Below, one piece after another: positions 8,490 through 18,009 of a stretch of 62,870 nt of DNA. The position numbers and the translations under genes were made by a program. The stretch is from positions 493 through 63,362 of the forward strand of contig DIZI01000010.1 in the NCBI GenBank assembly GCA_002427885.1, in the 5' to 3' direction. Under the pieces are notes generated by a model. That model worked only from the letters and a program-made list of their open reading frames with translations, did no database searches and had not been told where the DNA came from. How positions within the stretch are numbered: the stretch's first letter is position 1; each line of letters starts with the position of its first letter. Source of the stretch: Paludibacter sp. UBA6032 (GTDB lineage Bacteria; Bacteroidota; Bacteroidia; Bacteroidales; Paludibacteraceae).

Positions 8490-9092
8490 ATGAAAAGACA
8501 ACTCGGAATTTTGTTGGTTTTGATTGTTTCCCAATTAATTATTGGGCAAACTATTGTTTCTGTAGAACTACAAAAAAACAGTTCTCTTACCATTCATGGA
8601 TCAACAAACCTTTTGAGGTTTAAACTCATCCAAAGTGGAGACAAGCTGCAACGAAAAGCTCAAAATGCAACGTTGACTGCTGTCCAGAATAAAATAAATC
8701 TAAGTCAGAATAAATTTCCTGTTGCCCTTAAAAACTTTGACTCGGATAATATCGTTGCATTGAAAGGATTTCTGAATCTTTTAAAATCAGATGAATATCC
8801 TGATATTTTCATTCAGCTAAATTCATTCCAGTTACAGCCTGAACTGCCGGGGAAAAAGCAAGCAATTACTGCCAGTGCAAATATCAATTTTACTATTACC
8901 GGTGTAACCAAAACCTATAATATCCCAATCATTGCAACGAATGCCGGAAATCAATATCACATAGATGGTAACTTAAATATTGATATACGTGATTTTGGTC
9001 TGGACCCTCCGGTAACCATGATGGGATTAATTAAGGCTAGTGAATGGATAAATGTGGATTTCCATTTAATTTTTAAAATAACTGTTGTTTGA
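8490..9092 (+). CDS. YceI family protein (second, divergent)
   Basis: 200 residues from the ATG at 8490; a longer frame would run back into the terminator. The signal peptide covers residues 1-19 (LGILLVLIVSQLIIGQ). The YceI pattern is weaker than in the first copy but clear: SSLTIHGSTNLLRFKL, FPVALKNFDSDNIVALKGFLNLLKSDEYPDI split over several strands, ITGVTKTYNIPI and a C-terminal RDFGLDPPVTMMGLIKASEW matching the PP.(3)MMG motif of the first copy. It is separately transcribed. A lipid-binding periplasmic role is inferred from the family. Confidence 0.8.
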   Translation: MKRQLGILLVLIVSQLIIGQTIVSVELQKNSSLTIHGSTNLLRFKLIQSGDKLQRKAQNATLTAVQNKINLSQNKFPVALKNFDSDNIVALKGFLNLLKSDEYPDIFIQLNSFQLQPELPGKKQAITASANINFTITGVTKTYNIPIIATNAGNQYHIDGNLNIDIRDFGLDPPVTMMGLIKASEWINVDFHLIFKITVV

Positions 9093-9137
9093 TTTTAATC
9101 AACTTTTATATCTCACAAATGAAAAGATGAACTCTTG

Positions 9138-9178
9138 AGCGTGCGACGAAAATTATTTCGTTGGACGCTTTCTTTTTC
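9138..9178 (+). terminator. Terminator after the second yceI gene
   Basis: AGCGT..GACGAAA and TTCGT..GACGCT arms, with two internal mismatched bases, are followed by TTTCTTTTTC. Confidence 0.7.
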
Positions 9179-9351
9179 TGTTATCAGCATCTCATTGTTG
9201 TCTGAATATTCTTTAAAAATCAACATTTAAGAATATTTATTTATAGCCAACTGTTTTATATATATAAATAAAACATAAAGTAGTTAACCGGTGGGTAATA
9301 AATTTAAAATAATTTCGTTAATTTGTATGGTCTTTTAACTGAACCTATACT

Positions 9352-10599
9352 GTGGCAAAAAACTACCCGCTCATACTTAGTATTTCCTTACTAACACTGC
9401 TTTTCTCATGTAAATCGCGAGAGAAAAAGGAGTTACCAATATATACAGTTACCAAAACAGATTTTGAAGATTTCCTGACAATCGATGGATTGGTTGAGCC
9501 GGTTCAATCAACAACTTATGGCTGTCCAAGAAATTCAGATGGCTATATAACGTATATCATCGAGGATGGAGCTTATGTAAAAGATAGCGAAGTGGTTTGC
9601 ATAATAGATGATAAAGATCTGAAACAGAGATATGATGAATCACTTGTAAACTTAGAAACTGCCGAAGCCGAATTAAATAAAACGAAAGCCAATTTGGATT
9701 TACAATATACCTTAATGGAAGCCCAGGTTAAAAACAATGCCGCTGAAACCGATATTGCGAACCTTGACTCGGTTCAAATAAAGTACTTATCTCCTGTACA
9801 ACGAAAAATCAAAGAGCTTGAACTGGAGATTGTATCAATCGAAAAACATAAATTGGAAAAAAAACTAAAATCGCTTGCCATTATCAATCAATCGGAATTA
9901 AAAAAGACCGAATTCCAGATACAAAGGCTAACTAACGATATCAAAAGCTCGAAAGAGCAACTGGATGGATTAGTCGTTAGGTCAACCCGAAGTGGAATGG
10001 CATCCAGAGCTATGCATTATAGTGGCAGAAAAGTTCAGATTGGTGATAATGTTTGGAATGGGATGGCTGTTGTAAATATCCCTGATATGACTAAAATGAA
10101 AGTAAAGATTATAGCATCTGAAAATGATTGTAAACGAATAGATGAAAACGATGCCGTTGAATACAGCTTCGATGCAATGCCAAAAAACAAAGCCTGGGGA
10201 AAAATAGTAAAAAAAGCTCCGGTTGGACAACCTATTAAAGAGAATTCAAAAGTAAAAATATTTGAAATTGAAGCTTCAATTGATACTGCAAAAATACTCC
10301 CCGGGCCGGACTTAACAACCAAATGTAAAGTGATATTAAAGCGTATAAAAGATACTATCGTAATACCACAAATTACAATTTTCGAACAGGATTCGATGAA
10401 AGTGGTTTATGTAAAGAAATCGGATAAATATGAGATGCGGCAGATAATAACCGGCTCTTCTTCTCAAAACAGAGCTGTTGTTGTTGCCGGGTTACATGAG
10501 AAAGAAAAAATATCATTCATAAAACCGGGTTCTGATTTAATTGAGAATAAAACATTATTGTCTAAAAGTATTTTGAAGAAATTTAAAAATTATAAATAG
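9352..10599 (+). CDS. Periplasmic adaptor (HlyD/MacA-type) lipoprotein, first of three
   Basis: 415 residues from a GTG start. The lipobox LLFSC puts the lipidated Cys near residue 20. The layout is that of a membrane fusion protein: beta-barrel/lipoyl segment (40-100), a long alpha-helical hairpin rich in Glu/Lys/Leu (about 95-205), the second lipoyl half with SGMASRAMHYSG, and a beta-barrel plus membrane-proximal domain (about 235-400). These proteins bridge an inner-membrane pump and a TolC-type channel. Two more adaptors, a MacB-like permease, its ATPase and a TolC-type gene follow in order, so this is the first gene of one export operon. The substrate is unknown. Confidence 0.85.
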   Translation: MAKNYPLILSISLLTLLFSCKSREKKELPIYTVTKTDFEDFLTIDGLVEPVQSTTYGCPRNSDGYITYIIEDGAYVKDSEVVCIIDDKDLKQRYDESLVNLETAEAELNKTKANLDLQYTLMEAQVKNNAAETDIANLDSVQIKYLSPVQRKIKELELEIVSIEKHKLEKKLKSLAIINQSELKKTEFQIQRLTNDIKSSKEQLDGLVVRSTRSGMASRAMHYSGRKVQIGDNVWNGMAVVNIPDMTKMKVKIIASENDCKRIDENDAVEYSFDAMPKNKAWGKIVKKAPVGQPIKENSKVKIFEIEASIDTAKILPGPDLTTKCKVILKRIKDTIVIPQITIFEQDSMKVVYVKKSDKYEMRQIITGSSSQNRAVVVAGLHEKEKISFIKPGSDLIENKTLLSKSILKKFKNYK

Positions 10600-10689
10600 T
10601 ACCAAAATATTTCAATTCAGTGCGAATATTCATATTATTTCCAACGCTTAAATTCAAACTGAATAGAATAACAACTTAAATTTATATAC

Positions 10690-11952
10690 ATGAGAAAGAA
10701 TTTTTCGGTAAATCTTTATCAACTGGGTTTACTCCTTTTGTTTATGAACTTCTTATGGGCTTGTAACCGTGAACAAGTGAAAGAAGTGCCCGTAGGGAAA
10801 GTAATTAAAGGTACTTTCCGTCTTGAAATTTTTGAAGAGGGAGAAATTGAAGCCATTCGGTCAACCAATGTAACGGCTCCTGCCATCTCCTGGCGGTATG
10901 GAATTATGAAAATAACTCAAATCGTGAAAGATGGCAAGGAAGTAAAAGCTGGTGATACACTAGCCGTTTTTGATCCATCAGAAATTAGAAAAGCAGTTAG
11001 TGAAGCTGAAGCAAGGTTGGGTATGAGCAGAGCCGAACTGGAAAAATTGGGAGCGCAGCAACAATCCGATTTAGAAGAGCTTAAAGCAGATTACGAGATC
11101 ACACGCATATCGCAGGAAATATCCAAAATTCGGTTTGAATCTGCAGGATATGAAGCCGATATTAAGAAAAAAGAAATTCAGTTAAACCTCGAAAAAGCCA
11201 ATATTGCACTTGATAGAGCCAAAGAACAAATAGACAATAAAATCAAGATTCAAAAGGAAGAAATAAAACAAAAAAATCTTTCAATCAATCAGGATGTTGC
11301 AAGGCTGCAAGAAGCCAATGAGACGCTGAAAAAACTGTTTTTGGTATCACCATCGCCCGGCATTGCCATTATCAATAGAAATTGGAGCAGCGGTAATAAA
11401 TTACAGATTGGAGACCAATGCTGGCCGGGATACCCATTAATTCTACTACCTGATTTATCCTCGTTGAAAGCCATAGTGAAAATAAACGAGGTAGATATTG
11501 CCAAAATTCACAAAGGCTTGAAAGTGGAAATCAAACCCGATGCATTTTCAAACAGTGTTTATGATGGTGAAGTTACTTCAGTAGCCAATTTAGCTGTCAA
11601 TAAAGATGATAAATCCAAAGTGAAGGTTTTTCCTGTTGAAATACTCTTAAAGAAGACCGATAAAAAATTGCTTCCTGGCTTGACTGTGAGTTGCCGCATC
11701 ATTCTCGGTACTATAAAAAATGCTCTTTTTATTCCTATCGATGCTTTGCATTCGGAAGGAGCTGTAAATTATGTATTCAAAAAAACGGCAAATGGATACG
11801 AAAAAACAATAGTAGATATCGGAGTTAGCAATTCCGACTATATCGTCATTACCAAAGGGTTGGAAGTCACTGATAAAGTGACTTTGGAAGATCCTACTAA
11901 AGAAGACAAGGACACGAAATCATCCACAGATAAACAAGTACAAACAAAATGA
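10690..11952 (+). CDS. Periplasmic adaptor (HlyD/MacA-type) lipoprotein, second of three
   Basis: 420 residues. The signal segment ends in a lipobox FLWAC (Cys near residue 25). The lipoyl half-motif IVKDGKEVKAGDTLAVFDPSEI is followed by a coiled-coil hairpin at about 95-215 (EARLGMSRAELEKLGAQQQ to EANETLKKL), then SPGIAIINRNW. The beta-barrel region continues to a lysine-rich tail. It overlaps the third adaptor by four bases (ATGA), showing tight translational coupling. It is related to, but clearly diverged from, the adaptors on either side. Confidence 0.87.
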   Translation: MRKNFSVNLYQLGLLLLFMNFLWACNREQVKEVPVGKVIKGTFRLEIFEEGEIEAIRSTNVTAPAISWRYGIMKITQIVKDGKEVKAGDTLAVFDPSEIRKAVSEAEARLGMSRAELEKLGAQQQSDLEELKADYEITRISQEISKIRFESAGYEADIKKKEIQLNLEKANIALDRAKEQIDNKIKIQKEEIKQKNLSINQDVARLQEANETLKKLFLVSPSPGIAIINRNWSSGNKLQIGDQCWPGYPLILLPDLSSLKAIVKINEVDIAKIHKGLKVEIKPDAFSNSVYDGEVTSVANLAVNKDDKSKVKVFPVEILLKKTDKKLLPGLTVSCRIILGTIKNALFIPIDALHSEGAVNYVFKKTANGYEKTIVDIGVSNSDYIVITKGLEVTDKVTLEDPTKEDKDTKSSTDKQVQTK

Positions 11953-12938
11953 GGAATATATTCAAAATACTTCTGTTTTCGTCAGTTGTACTTTTCATAG
12001 TTTCGTGCAACAAATCTAAAAAAGATGGTTTAACCGGCAAAGATAACAGCGGACGTATAATTATTGAAACCGGTGAACTTGCAGCCATAGATACGCGATC
12101 ATTCGCGATGCCCCGTTTCGGCAACTATTGGTATCAAATGAAAGTAATCGGCATTTTGAAACATGGTACGGCAGTAAAAGCCGGAGACTCAATTATTCAA
12201 TTAGACCCTTCGGAAATAAAAAAACTTATCATTGCCCGTGAAAGTGATTTGGAAACCCAATTGGCTGTATTAGAAAAACTACATGTAAATCAGGATAATA
12301 ATCGTCAGGAGTTAGACTCCAGATTAAAAACAGAATTAGCTACTTTTGAACTGAAAAAATTAGAACTGGAATCTTCGCGCTTTGAATCCGAACGAATAAA
12401 AAAAATAAAAACACTTGAATTTGAACAAGCAAAAATTCAACTTGCAAAGGCTAAGCGTCTTGCTGTGTTGAGTAAAAAAATAGATTTGAATGATTTGAAA
12501 ATCGAGCAAATTAAAACACAACAATTAAAAAAAGTAATAAAAGATTCTTATGCCTTTTTGCCGGCATTGACGATTAGAACTCCGATTTCCGGCTTGTTTC
12601 AGGTAGGTATAAACAGACGGACCGGGCAAATGATTAAAATTGGAGAAGACGTTTATGTCGGCAACAATATAGGGAATGTTCCGGATCTGACATGGATGAA
12701 AGCAAACACAACGGTGAGCGAAAACGACTTTATGAAAATAAAAACCGGTCAAAAAGTTGTAGTCCGATTAGACGCATTACCCAAAGTTTCATTTGTGGGC
12801 GAAGTTATTTATATAGGTAAACTATGCCACCTGAAAGACGATAAATCGCGTCAAAAAGTTTTCGATGTGGAGGTGAAAATACTAAAATCAGATGAAAGAC
12901 TGAAACCGGGAATGACAGTTAGTTGTGAATTTAAATAA
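11949..12938 (+). CDS. Periplasmic adaptor (HlyD/MacA-type) lipoprotein, third and shortest of three
   Basis: 329 residues with lipobox FIVSC (Cys near residue 20). The lipoyl half (KHGTAVKAGDSIIQLDPSEI) and a coiled-coil hairpin (about 90-195) are present, and the beta-barrel ends with RLKPGMTVSCEFK. It lacks the roughly 80-residue C-terminal membrane-proximal domain of its two neighbours. It overlaps the second adaptor by four bases and stops 10 bases before the permease start. A natural short form, rather than a frameshift, is suggested by the clean end and the tight spacing. Confidence 0.85.
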   Translation: MRNIFKILLFSSVVLFIVSCNKSKKDGLTGKDNSGRIIIETGELAAIDTRSFAMPRFGNYWYQMKVIGILKHGTAVKAGDSIIQLDPSEIKKLIIARESDLETQLAVLEKLHVNQDNNRQELDSRLKTELATFELKKLELESSRFESERIKKIKTLEFEQAKIQLAKAKRLAVLSKKIDLNDLKIEQIKTQQLKKVIKDSYAFLPALTIRTPISGLFQVGINRRTGQMIKIGEDVYVGNNIGNVPDLTWMKANTTVSENDFMKIKTGQKVVVRLDALPKVSFVGEVIYIGKLCHLKDDKSRQKVFDVEVKILKSDERLKPGMTVSCEFK

Positions 12939-12948
12939 TAATGTAACT

Positions 12949-14187
12949 ATGCAATATGAAGAAAATATCCGTCTGGCAATCAGAGGACTAATTGACCATA
13001 AGTTTCGCTCGTTCCTTACCATGTTGGGAATCATTTTTGGAGTTGCATCTGTCATCACCATGTTGTCAATTGGTGAAGGAGCCAAAAAAGCGGCTATAGC
13101 AAAATATCAGGATTTAGGTGTCAACAATATAATTGTTCGTGAAAAGAAACTAAGCGATGAAGAACTGGAAGAGACCCGGGCTAAATTTTCGCAGGGGTTA
13201 TCCATTCAGGATGCAAATGTAATTAAAGAAATTGTGCCGGGTGTTACGGGTATAGCTTCGCAAGCCGAAATCAGTTCGGAAGTAAAGTATACTGACAAGT
13301 CCGCGAAATCGACCATTATTGGGATTACACCGGAATTTGTCAAAATGTTAAATTACAAAACAGATAAAGGCGATTTTATAACTGCCGATCATTATAAACG
13401 CAGCTTAAAAGTATGTGTGTTGGGTGCAGGAGTTGCCGCCACTTTGTTCAGAAACGAAGATCCTATTGGCAAAATGGTGAAAATTGAAGATCAGTGGATG
13501 GAAGTAGTTGGAATACTTAAATCGAAAACTCTTTTCACCGAAACAGTGGGCGAGTTAGCTGCAAGGGATCTGAACACGGATATTTATGTTCCTCTAACAA
13601 CTTTTCTCAAACGGTTTACACCTGAAAACAGCCTGACAAGTGAAATTCAACAAATCACCATTCAGGTTGATAATTCCAATCGCTTAGTTGAAGCGTCACA
13701 ATTAATTGATGCCATATTACAACGTCATCATTTTAATAATCGTGATTATAATATTGTTATTCCGTATGAATTGTTAAAACAAGAAGAGAAAGAAAAAGAA
13801 ATTTATAACTTTTTATTGGGAGCCATTGCTGCCATTTCATTATTGGTAGGCGGCATAGGAATTATGAATATTATGTTGGCAACCGTAATGGAACGTACAC
13901 GTGAAATTGGGATCAGACGGGCTATCGGAGCCCGGAAAGCGGATATTATGAGCCAGTTTGTGTCTGAAGCTGTTGCCATAAGCATAACCGGCGGAATTAT
14001 TGGAGTAGTTGTGGGAGTAGGTCTGTCATTGTCCGTTGCAGCTTTTACCGATGTAAGTATTTCTCTCAAAATGTACTCCGTTTTAATTGCCTTCGGATTC
14101 TCGGTATTGGTTGGAATTGCCTTTGGCTATCTGCCTGCTAAAAATGCTGCAAATCTGAAACCAATTGATTCGATACGGTATGAATAA
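12949..14187 (+). CDS. MacB-like ABC transporter permease (FtsX family)
   Basis: 412 residues from the ATG at 12949; a GTG at 12925 in frame would overlap the third adaptor. The first membrane helix (FRSFLTMLGIIFGVASVITML) leads to a large periplasmic MacB-type domain (about 45-280). Three C-terminal FtsX helices follow, with GGIGIMNIMLATVMERTREIGIRRAIGA split across the loop, the classical coupling region. This is a mechanotransmission permease driving export of periplasmic cargo through a TolC channel rather than transport across the inner membrane. It works with the ATPase encoded 150 bases downstream. Confidence 0.93.
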   Translation: MQYEENIRLAIRGLIDHKFRSFLTMLGIIFGVASVITMLSIGEGAKKAAIAKYQDLGVNNIIVREKKLSDEELEETRAKFSQGLSIQDANVIKEIVPGVTGIASQAEISSEVKYTDKSAKSTIIGITPEFVKMLNYKTDKGDFITADHYKRSLKVCVLGAGVAATLFRNEDPIGKMVKIEDQWMEVVGILKSKTLFTETVGELAARDLNTDIYVPLTTFLKRFTPENSLTSEIQQITIQVDNSNRLVEASQLIDAILQRHHFNNRDYNIVIPYELLKQEEKEKEIYNFLLGAIAAISLLVGGIGIMNIMLATVMERTREIGIRRAIGARKADIMSQFVSEAVAISITGGIIGVVVGVGLSLSVAAFTDVSISLKMYSVLIAFGFSVLVGIAFGYLPAKNAANLKPIDSIRYE

Positions 14188-14339
14188 GTGAAATTTACAA
14201 TTTAAAGAGTTTCAATTTACAATTGAAAGAAAGATTGTGTTATTTCATATATAGATAGATTTGAAAATAAGTCGTCAAGACTTAATTTACTGTAAAGTTA
14301 AAATAACTCAATTGTCAATGTCAAATAACCAATAAGATT

Positions 14340-15032
14340 ATGCAAATTGAAATAAAAGATTTATCGAAGAATTATATTATGGGAGAGGTTCAGGTTCCGG
14401 CACTGATAGATATAAATCTAAAAATACTGAAAAACGAATACCTGGCTATTATGGGACCTTCAGGTTCGGGTAAGTCAACGTTGATGAATATCTTAGGGTG
14501 TCTGGATACACCAACGAGAGGTCACTATTTGTTTAATAAAGTTGATGTAAGCAGTTTGGATGATGATGCATTATCGGCTATGCGAAACAAAGAGATTGGT
14601 TTTATTTTTCAAAATTTCAACTTACTTCCCAGGTTAAATGCCCTTCAAAATGTGGAGTTGCCACTTATTTATGCCGGAGTTAAAGCTCATGAACGTAGAG
14701 AAAGGGCATTATTGGCGTTGAAACGGGTTGGTCTGGCCGATCGTATGCTTCACAAATCGAGTGAAATGAGTGGTGGACAACGTCAACGTGTTGCCATTGC
14801 CAGAGCATTGGTTTCGAGACCGGGAATTCTTTTAGCCGATGAACCAACCGGTGCTCTGGACTCCAAAACTGGTGAAGAAATCATGCTGCTTTTCAATGAA
14901 TTACACAAAGAAGGAAATACGATTATATTGATTACCCATGAACAGGAAATTGCAGATCATGCACATAGAACCATTTTTATTAAAGATGGATTAATCCATT
15001 CGGACGACCTCAATCCAATCAAAAATGTATAA
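14340..15032 (+). CDS. MacB/LolD-type ABC transporter ATP-binding protein
   Basis: 230 residues. Walker A is GPSGSGKST (about 40-48), Q-loop FQNFNLLPRLNALQNV, signature MSGGQRQRVAIARAL, Walker B ILLADEPTGALD and H-loop ITHE. It is a complete, apparently active ATPase. The family serves FtsX-fold permeases, and its partner is the permease just upstream. Splitting ATPase and permease, which are fused in Escherichia coli MacB, is usual in Bacteroidota. Confidence 0.95.
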   Translation: MQIEIKDLSKNYIMGEVQVPALIDINLKILKNEYLAIMGPSGSGKSTLMNILGCLDTPTRGHYLFNKVDVSSLDDDALSAMRNKEIGFIFQNFNLLPRLNALQNVELPLIYAGVKAHERRERALLALKRVGLADRMLHKSSEMSGGQRQRVAIARALVSRPGILLADEPTGALDSKTGEEIMLLFNELHKEGNTIILITHEQEIADHAHRTIFIKDGLIHSDDLNPIKNV

Positions 15033-15079
15033 AATTGATTATTTCCGCTTATATAATTTTTATTTAAGAAATTAACAAT

Positions 15080-16561
15080 ATGAAGAAGCTAATTTTATTT
15101 TCTCTGATCTTATTTTTTCAAAACTTATCCGTTAAGTCTGAAACGTATAATCTTGACTTACAAAAAAGTATTGAGATAGCTAAGGAAAAAAGTTCCAGCA
15201 TGTTGAGTTTGGTTCAGGATTTTAAAATTGCCGAGTATAATCTAAAATCTGCAACCAGTAAATTAAAAACGCATATCGATCTTAATTTTGTCTCCCCACA
15301 GTATACAGAGACTGTCAATCAATTTGAAGACAGTACCGGTATTTCATTTTATCCCATTAAACAACTGAATTTTCAGGGAAATATAAACATTAATCAGCCA
15401 TTACCTACTGATGGTTATGTATATATAAAATCAGGCCTATCTAATTATGATGATTTTAATACCGATTTTCGTTCTACTTACCTCAGTACCCGTTTCGGAT
15501 TTGTACAACCGATTGATGCTTTTTATGGGTATAACTCCATAAAATCGACCTTAAAACGGGCGAATCTGGCTTATGAACAATCGAAGAAGGGATTGAAAAG
15601 AGAAGAGCTGAACCTTATTTATCAGGTTAGTAATTCTTTTTATGATCTGCTTTCGGTACAAAAAGGAGCCGAAATTGCCCGATTAAACTTAGAACGGCAA
15701 CAAGATGCGAATGAAATTGCTCAAAACAAATACAAAGCAGGATTGATCAAAGAAGTTGATGCCTTGCAAATGGAAGTTGATTTAGCCGAAGCCAAAAATA
15801 ACTATGACCTGGCCTTAGTGAGTCAAAGTTCTTCCATGAACACATTTAAAGAGTTGATAGGAATAAACTTCAGCGACAGTGTTTCATTAAGTAACGAATT
15901 TAAATACGAAGTGGTAATTGTTGATCCCGATAAAGCTGTACAACTTGCACTCGAGAACCGATTGGAAATCAGGGAGCAGGAAATTCAAATTGAATTTAAT
16001 AAACTTAATATCAAGCAACAACAAGCAGCAGGAATGATTAAAGGTAACCTTACGGCTTATTACGAAAAAGTGGGTGTCAGCAGTCAAAATCTGAATACAC
16101 AATTTTCAACCGCTGTAAAAAATTCATATGATAATTTTTTAAATCGTCCACAAAATTTTGGAGTCGGATTTACTGTGAATGTTCCCATTCTTGACTTTGG
16201 TGAAAACAGAGCATTGGTAAATGCAGCAAAGTCGAGACTAAAGCAAAATGTAATTCGTAAGGAAGAAGTTCAACGAAGCATAGAAAGGGAAGTCCGAAAC
16301 CTTGTTGCTGATTTGAACAGTAGTTTGAAAAGACTTCAATTACTGGAAAAAAACGTTAGTGTTGCAGAAAAAAGTTTTGAAATCACCCGTCAACGCTACT
16401 CAGATGGAGATATTGATAGTCAGGCGTTGGCACTGGAAAGAACCCGATTGAATACTGCTTATACTTCTCACTTACGAGCCTATATCAACTATCAGCTTTT
16501 ATTGGCTGATATAATGCGCAAAACATTTTATGATTTTCAAAAAAACAAGTTGATAATTTAG
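15080..16561 (+). CDS. TolC family outer-membrane efflux protein
   Basis: 493 residues with a signal peptide (KKLILFSLILFFQNLSVKS). Two tandem OEP repeats carry the expected long helices: YNLDLQKSIEIAKEKSSSM at the start of repeat one, NEIAQNKYKAGLIKEVDALQ, then ALENRLEIREQEIQ and FGVGFTVNVPILDFGENRALVNAAKSRL in repeat two, and SFEITRQRYSDGDIDSQAL near the end. It forms the trimeric outer-membrane channel for the adaptor/MacB-like pump upstream and closes the operon. Confidence 0.92.
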   Translation: MKKLILFSLILFFQNLSVKSETYNLDLQKSIEIAKEKSSSMLSLVQDFKIAEYNLKSATSKLKTHIDLNFVSPQYTETVNQFEDSTGISFYPIKQLNFQGNININQPLPTDGYVYIKSGLSNYDDFNTDFRSTYLSTRFGFVQPIDAFYGYNSIKSTLKRANLAYEQSKKGLKREELNLIYQVSNSFYDLLSVQKGAEIARLNLERQQDANEIAQNKYKAGLIKEVDALQMEVDLAEAKNNYDLALVSQSSSMNTFKELIGINFSDSVSLSNEFKYEVVIVDPDKAVQLALENRLEIREQEIQIEFNKLNIKQQQAAGMIKGNLTAYYEKVGVSSQNLNTQFSTAVKNSYDNFLNRPQNFGVGFTVNVPILDFGENRALVNAAKSRLKQNVIRKEEVQRSIEREVRNLVADLNSSLKRLQLLEKNVSVAEKSFEITRQRYSDGDIDSQALALERTRLNTAYTSHLRAYINYQLLLADIMRKTFYDFQKNKLII

Positions 16562-16621
16562 CGTGGCGATACAATAATCATAACATTTGAAATGATTGGA
16601 ATACTAAACCTCAATTTTTAG

Positions 16622-16629
16622 TATATTTG
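16622..16629 (+). promoter_or_regulatory. -7 promoter element (TATATTTG) of the acetyltransferase gene
   Basis: TATATTTG fits TAnnTTTG and lies about 110 bases upstream of the ATG at 16740, implying a leader of about 100 bases. Confidence 0.5.
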
Positions 16630-16739
16630 CATAAAAAATGTAGAAACAAATCATGTCGGGCGTAAATCCGACCGTGACAGGTATCTTAAATTTCATGTGC
16701 TATTTCGGTAATTCTTTACTCAGTCTATACTAAAATATT

Positions 16740-17933
16740 ATGAAACAATCGCAAACTCAGACTTCTTCCCGATTATTATCTTTAGACGTTTTACGGGGTA
16801 TCACCATTGCCGGTATGATTTTGGTCAACAATCCCGGCAGTTGGGGAAGTATTTATGCTCCTCTCGAACATGCTCAATGGAACGGGCTAACCGCAACCGA
16901 TCTTGTTTTTCCGTTTTTCATTTTCATTATGGGAGTTTCCATGTACCTCTCTTACAAAAAGTTTGATTTTAAATTTTCAAAAACCACGTTTGTAAAACTG
17001 CTCCGGCGTTCTGCTTTATTATTTGTAATTGGAGTTGCATTAAATTGGTTTGGACTTTTTTCACGTGGTCTGAGTGGTCTGCGAACCGAAGATATGTCTG
17101 TTTTTGATAAGATTTGGGAGTCGGCGACCAATTTTGAAAACCTACGAATTTTAGGTGTTTTACAACGTTTGGCATTAGTTTCCTTTTTTGGTTCGTTAAC
17201 CGTCCTCATTTTTAAACCCAAGAGAATTCCCTGGCTTATTGGCATTATTCTGGTTTTCTATTGGATTTTAATTGCTGTAACCGGAAGCTTTGGCGAAGAT
17301 TCCAAAAGTCTGGTTTTCATTATTGACCGGGCTGTTCTGGGAATTACGCACTTATATACCGACCATTTACCTGACGGAACATCCCTTGTTTTTGATCCGG
17401 AAGGAATTTTAAGCACTTTGCCGTGTATTGCTCATGTTTTACTCGGTTTTTTAGCCGGGAAAATGATTTCCGAAACCAAGGATAACGGACAGCGTATTCA
17501 AAAACTATTTATTTTCGGAACAATAATTATGTTTCTGGGGTTTATGACTGATTATGGTTTTCCTATCAATAAAAAAATCTGGAGTACTAGTTTTGTTTTG
17601 GCAACATCGGGTCTCGCATCGCTTTTACTTGGATTGCTTATCTGGATAATCGACATGAAGGGCAATAAACGCTGGAGTGTCTTTTTCGAAACCTTCGGCG
17701 TAAATCCGTTATTTATCTTTGTTATTGGCGGGGTTATCAGTGTTCTGATTAGTACTATCGGGTTTAGTTTTTTAGGAAATTGGATTTCAATAAAAGGCTT
17801 TATTTATAATCAATGGTTAGTTCCGGTTTTTGAAGAATTACCCGGATCATTGGTTTTTGCCTTGTTGTTTATTACAATGTGCTGGTTTATCGGGTATTTT
17901 TTATACAAGAAAAAGATATTTATCAAGTTGTAA
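16740..17933 (+). CDS. HGSNAT/NagX-type membrane acyltransferase (DUF5009-like)
   Basis: 397 residues with about ten hydrophobic helices. The N-terminal signature SSRLLSLDVLRGITIAGMILVNN, the conserved WNGLTATDLVFPFFIFIMG and the conserved His in LEHAQWNG region are those of bacterial heparan-alpha-glucosaminide N-acetyltransferase-like proteins. Family members move acetyl groups from cytoplasmic acetyl-CoA to amino sugars or other glycans on the far side of the membrane. The substrate here is unknown and no glycan-utilisation genes adjoin it. An own promoter at 16622 suggests independent transcription. Confidence 0.85.
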   Translation: MKQSQTQTSSRLLSLDVLRGITIAGMILVNNPGSWGSIYAPLEHAQWNGLTATDLVFPFFIFIMGVSMYLSYKKFDFKFSKTTFVKLLRRSALLFVIGVALNWFGLFSRGLSGLRTEDMSVFDKIWESATNFENLRILGVLQRLALVSFFGSLTVLIFKPKRIPWLIGIILVFYWILIAVTGSFGEDSKSLVFIIDRAVLGITHLYTDHLPDGTSLVFDPEGILSTLPCIAHVLLGFLAGKMISETKDNGQRIQKLFIFGTIIMFLGFMTDYGFPINKKIWSTSFVLATSGLASLLLGLLIWIIDMKGNKRWSVFFETFGVNPLFIFVIGGVISVLISTIGFSFLGNWISIKGFIYNQWLVPVFEELPGSLVFALLFITMCWFIGYFLYKKKIFIKL

Positions 17934-18009
17934 CTTTCAGAGTTCTGAGTTATTTCAGGTAGTCCAATTTACAAATCAACCAATCAATAAATTAACGAAT
18001 CAACCAACA

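Noticed and set aside
17830..18009. N-terminal extension of the YjbR protein
   Set aside because: The extension lies in a different frame over the end of the acyltransferase gene, and known YjbR proteins start at the ATG at 18010.
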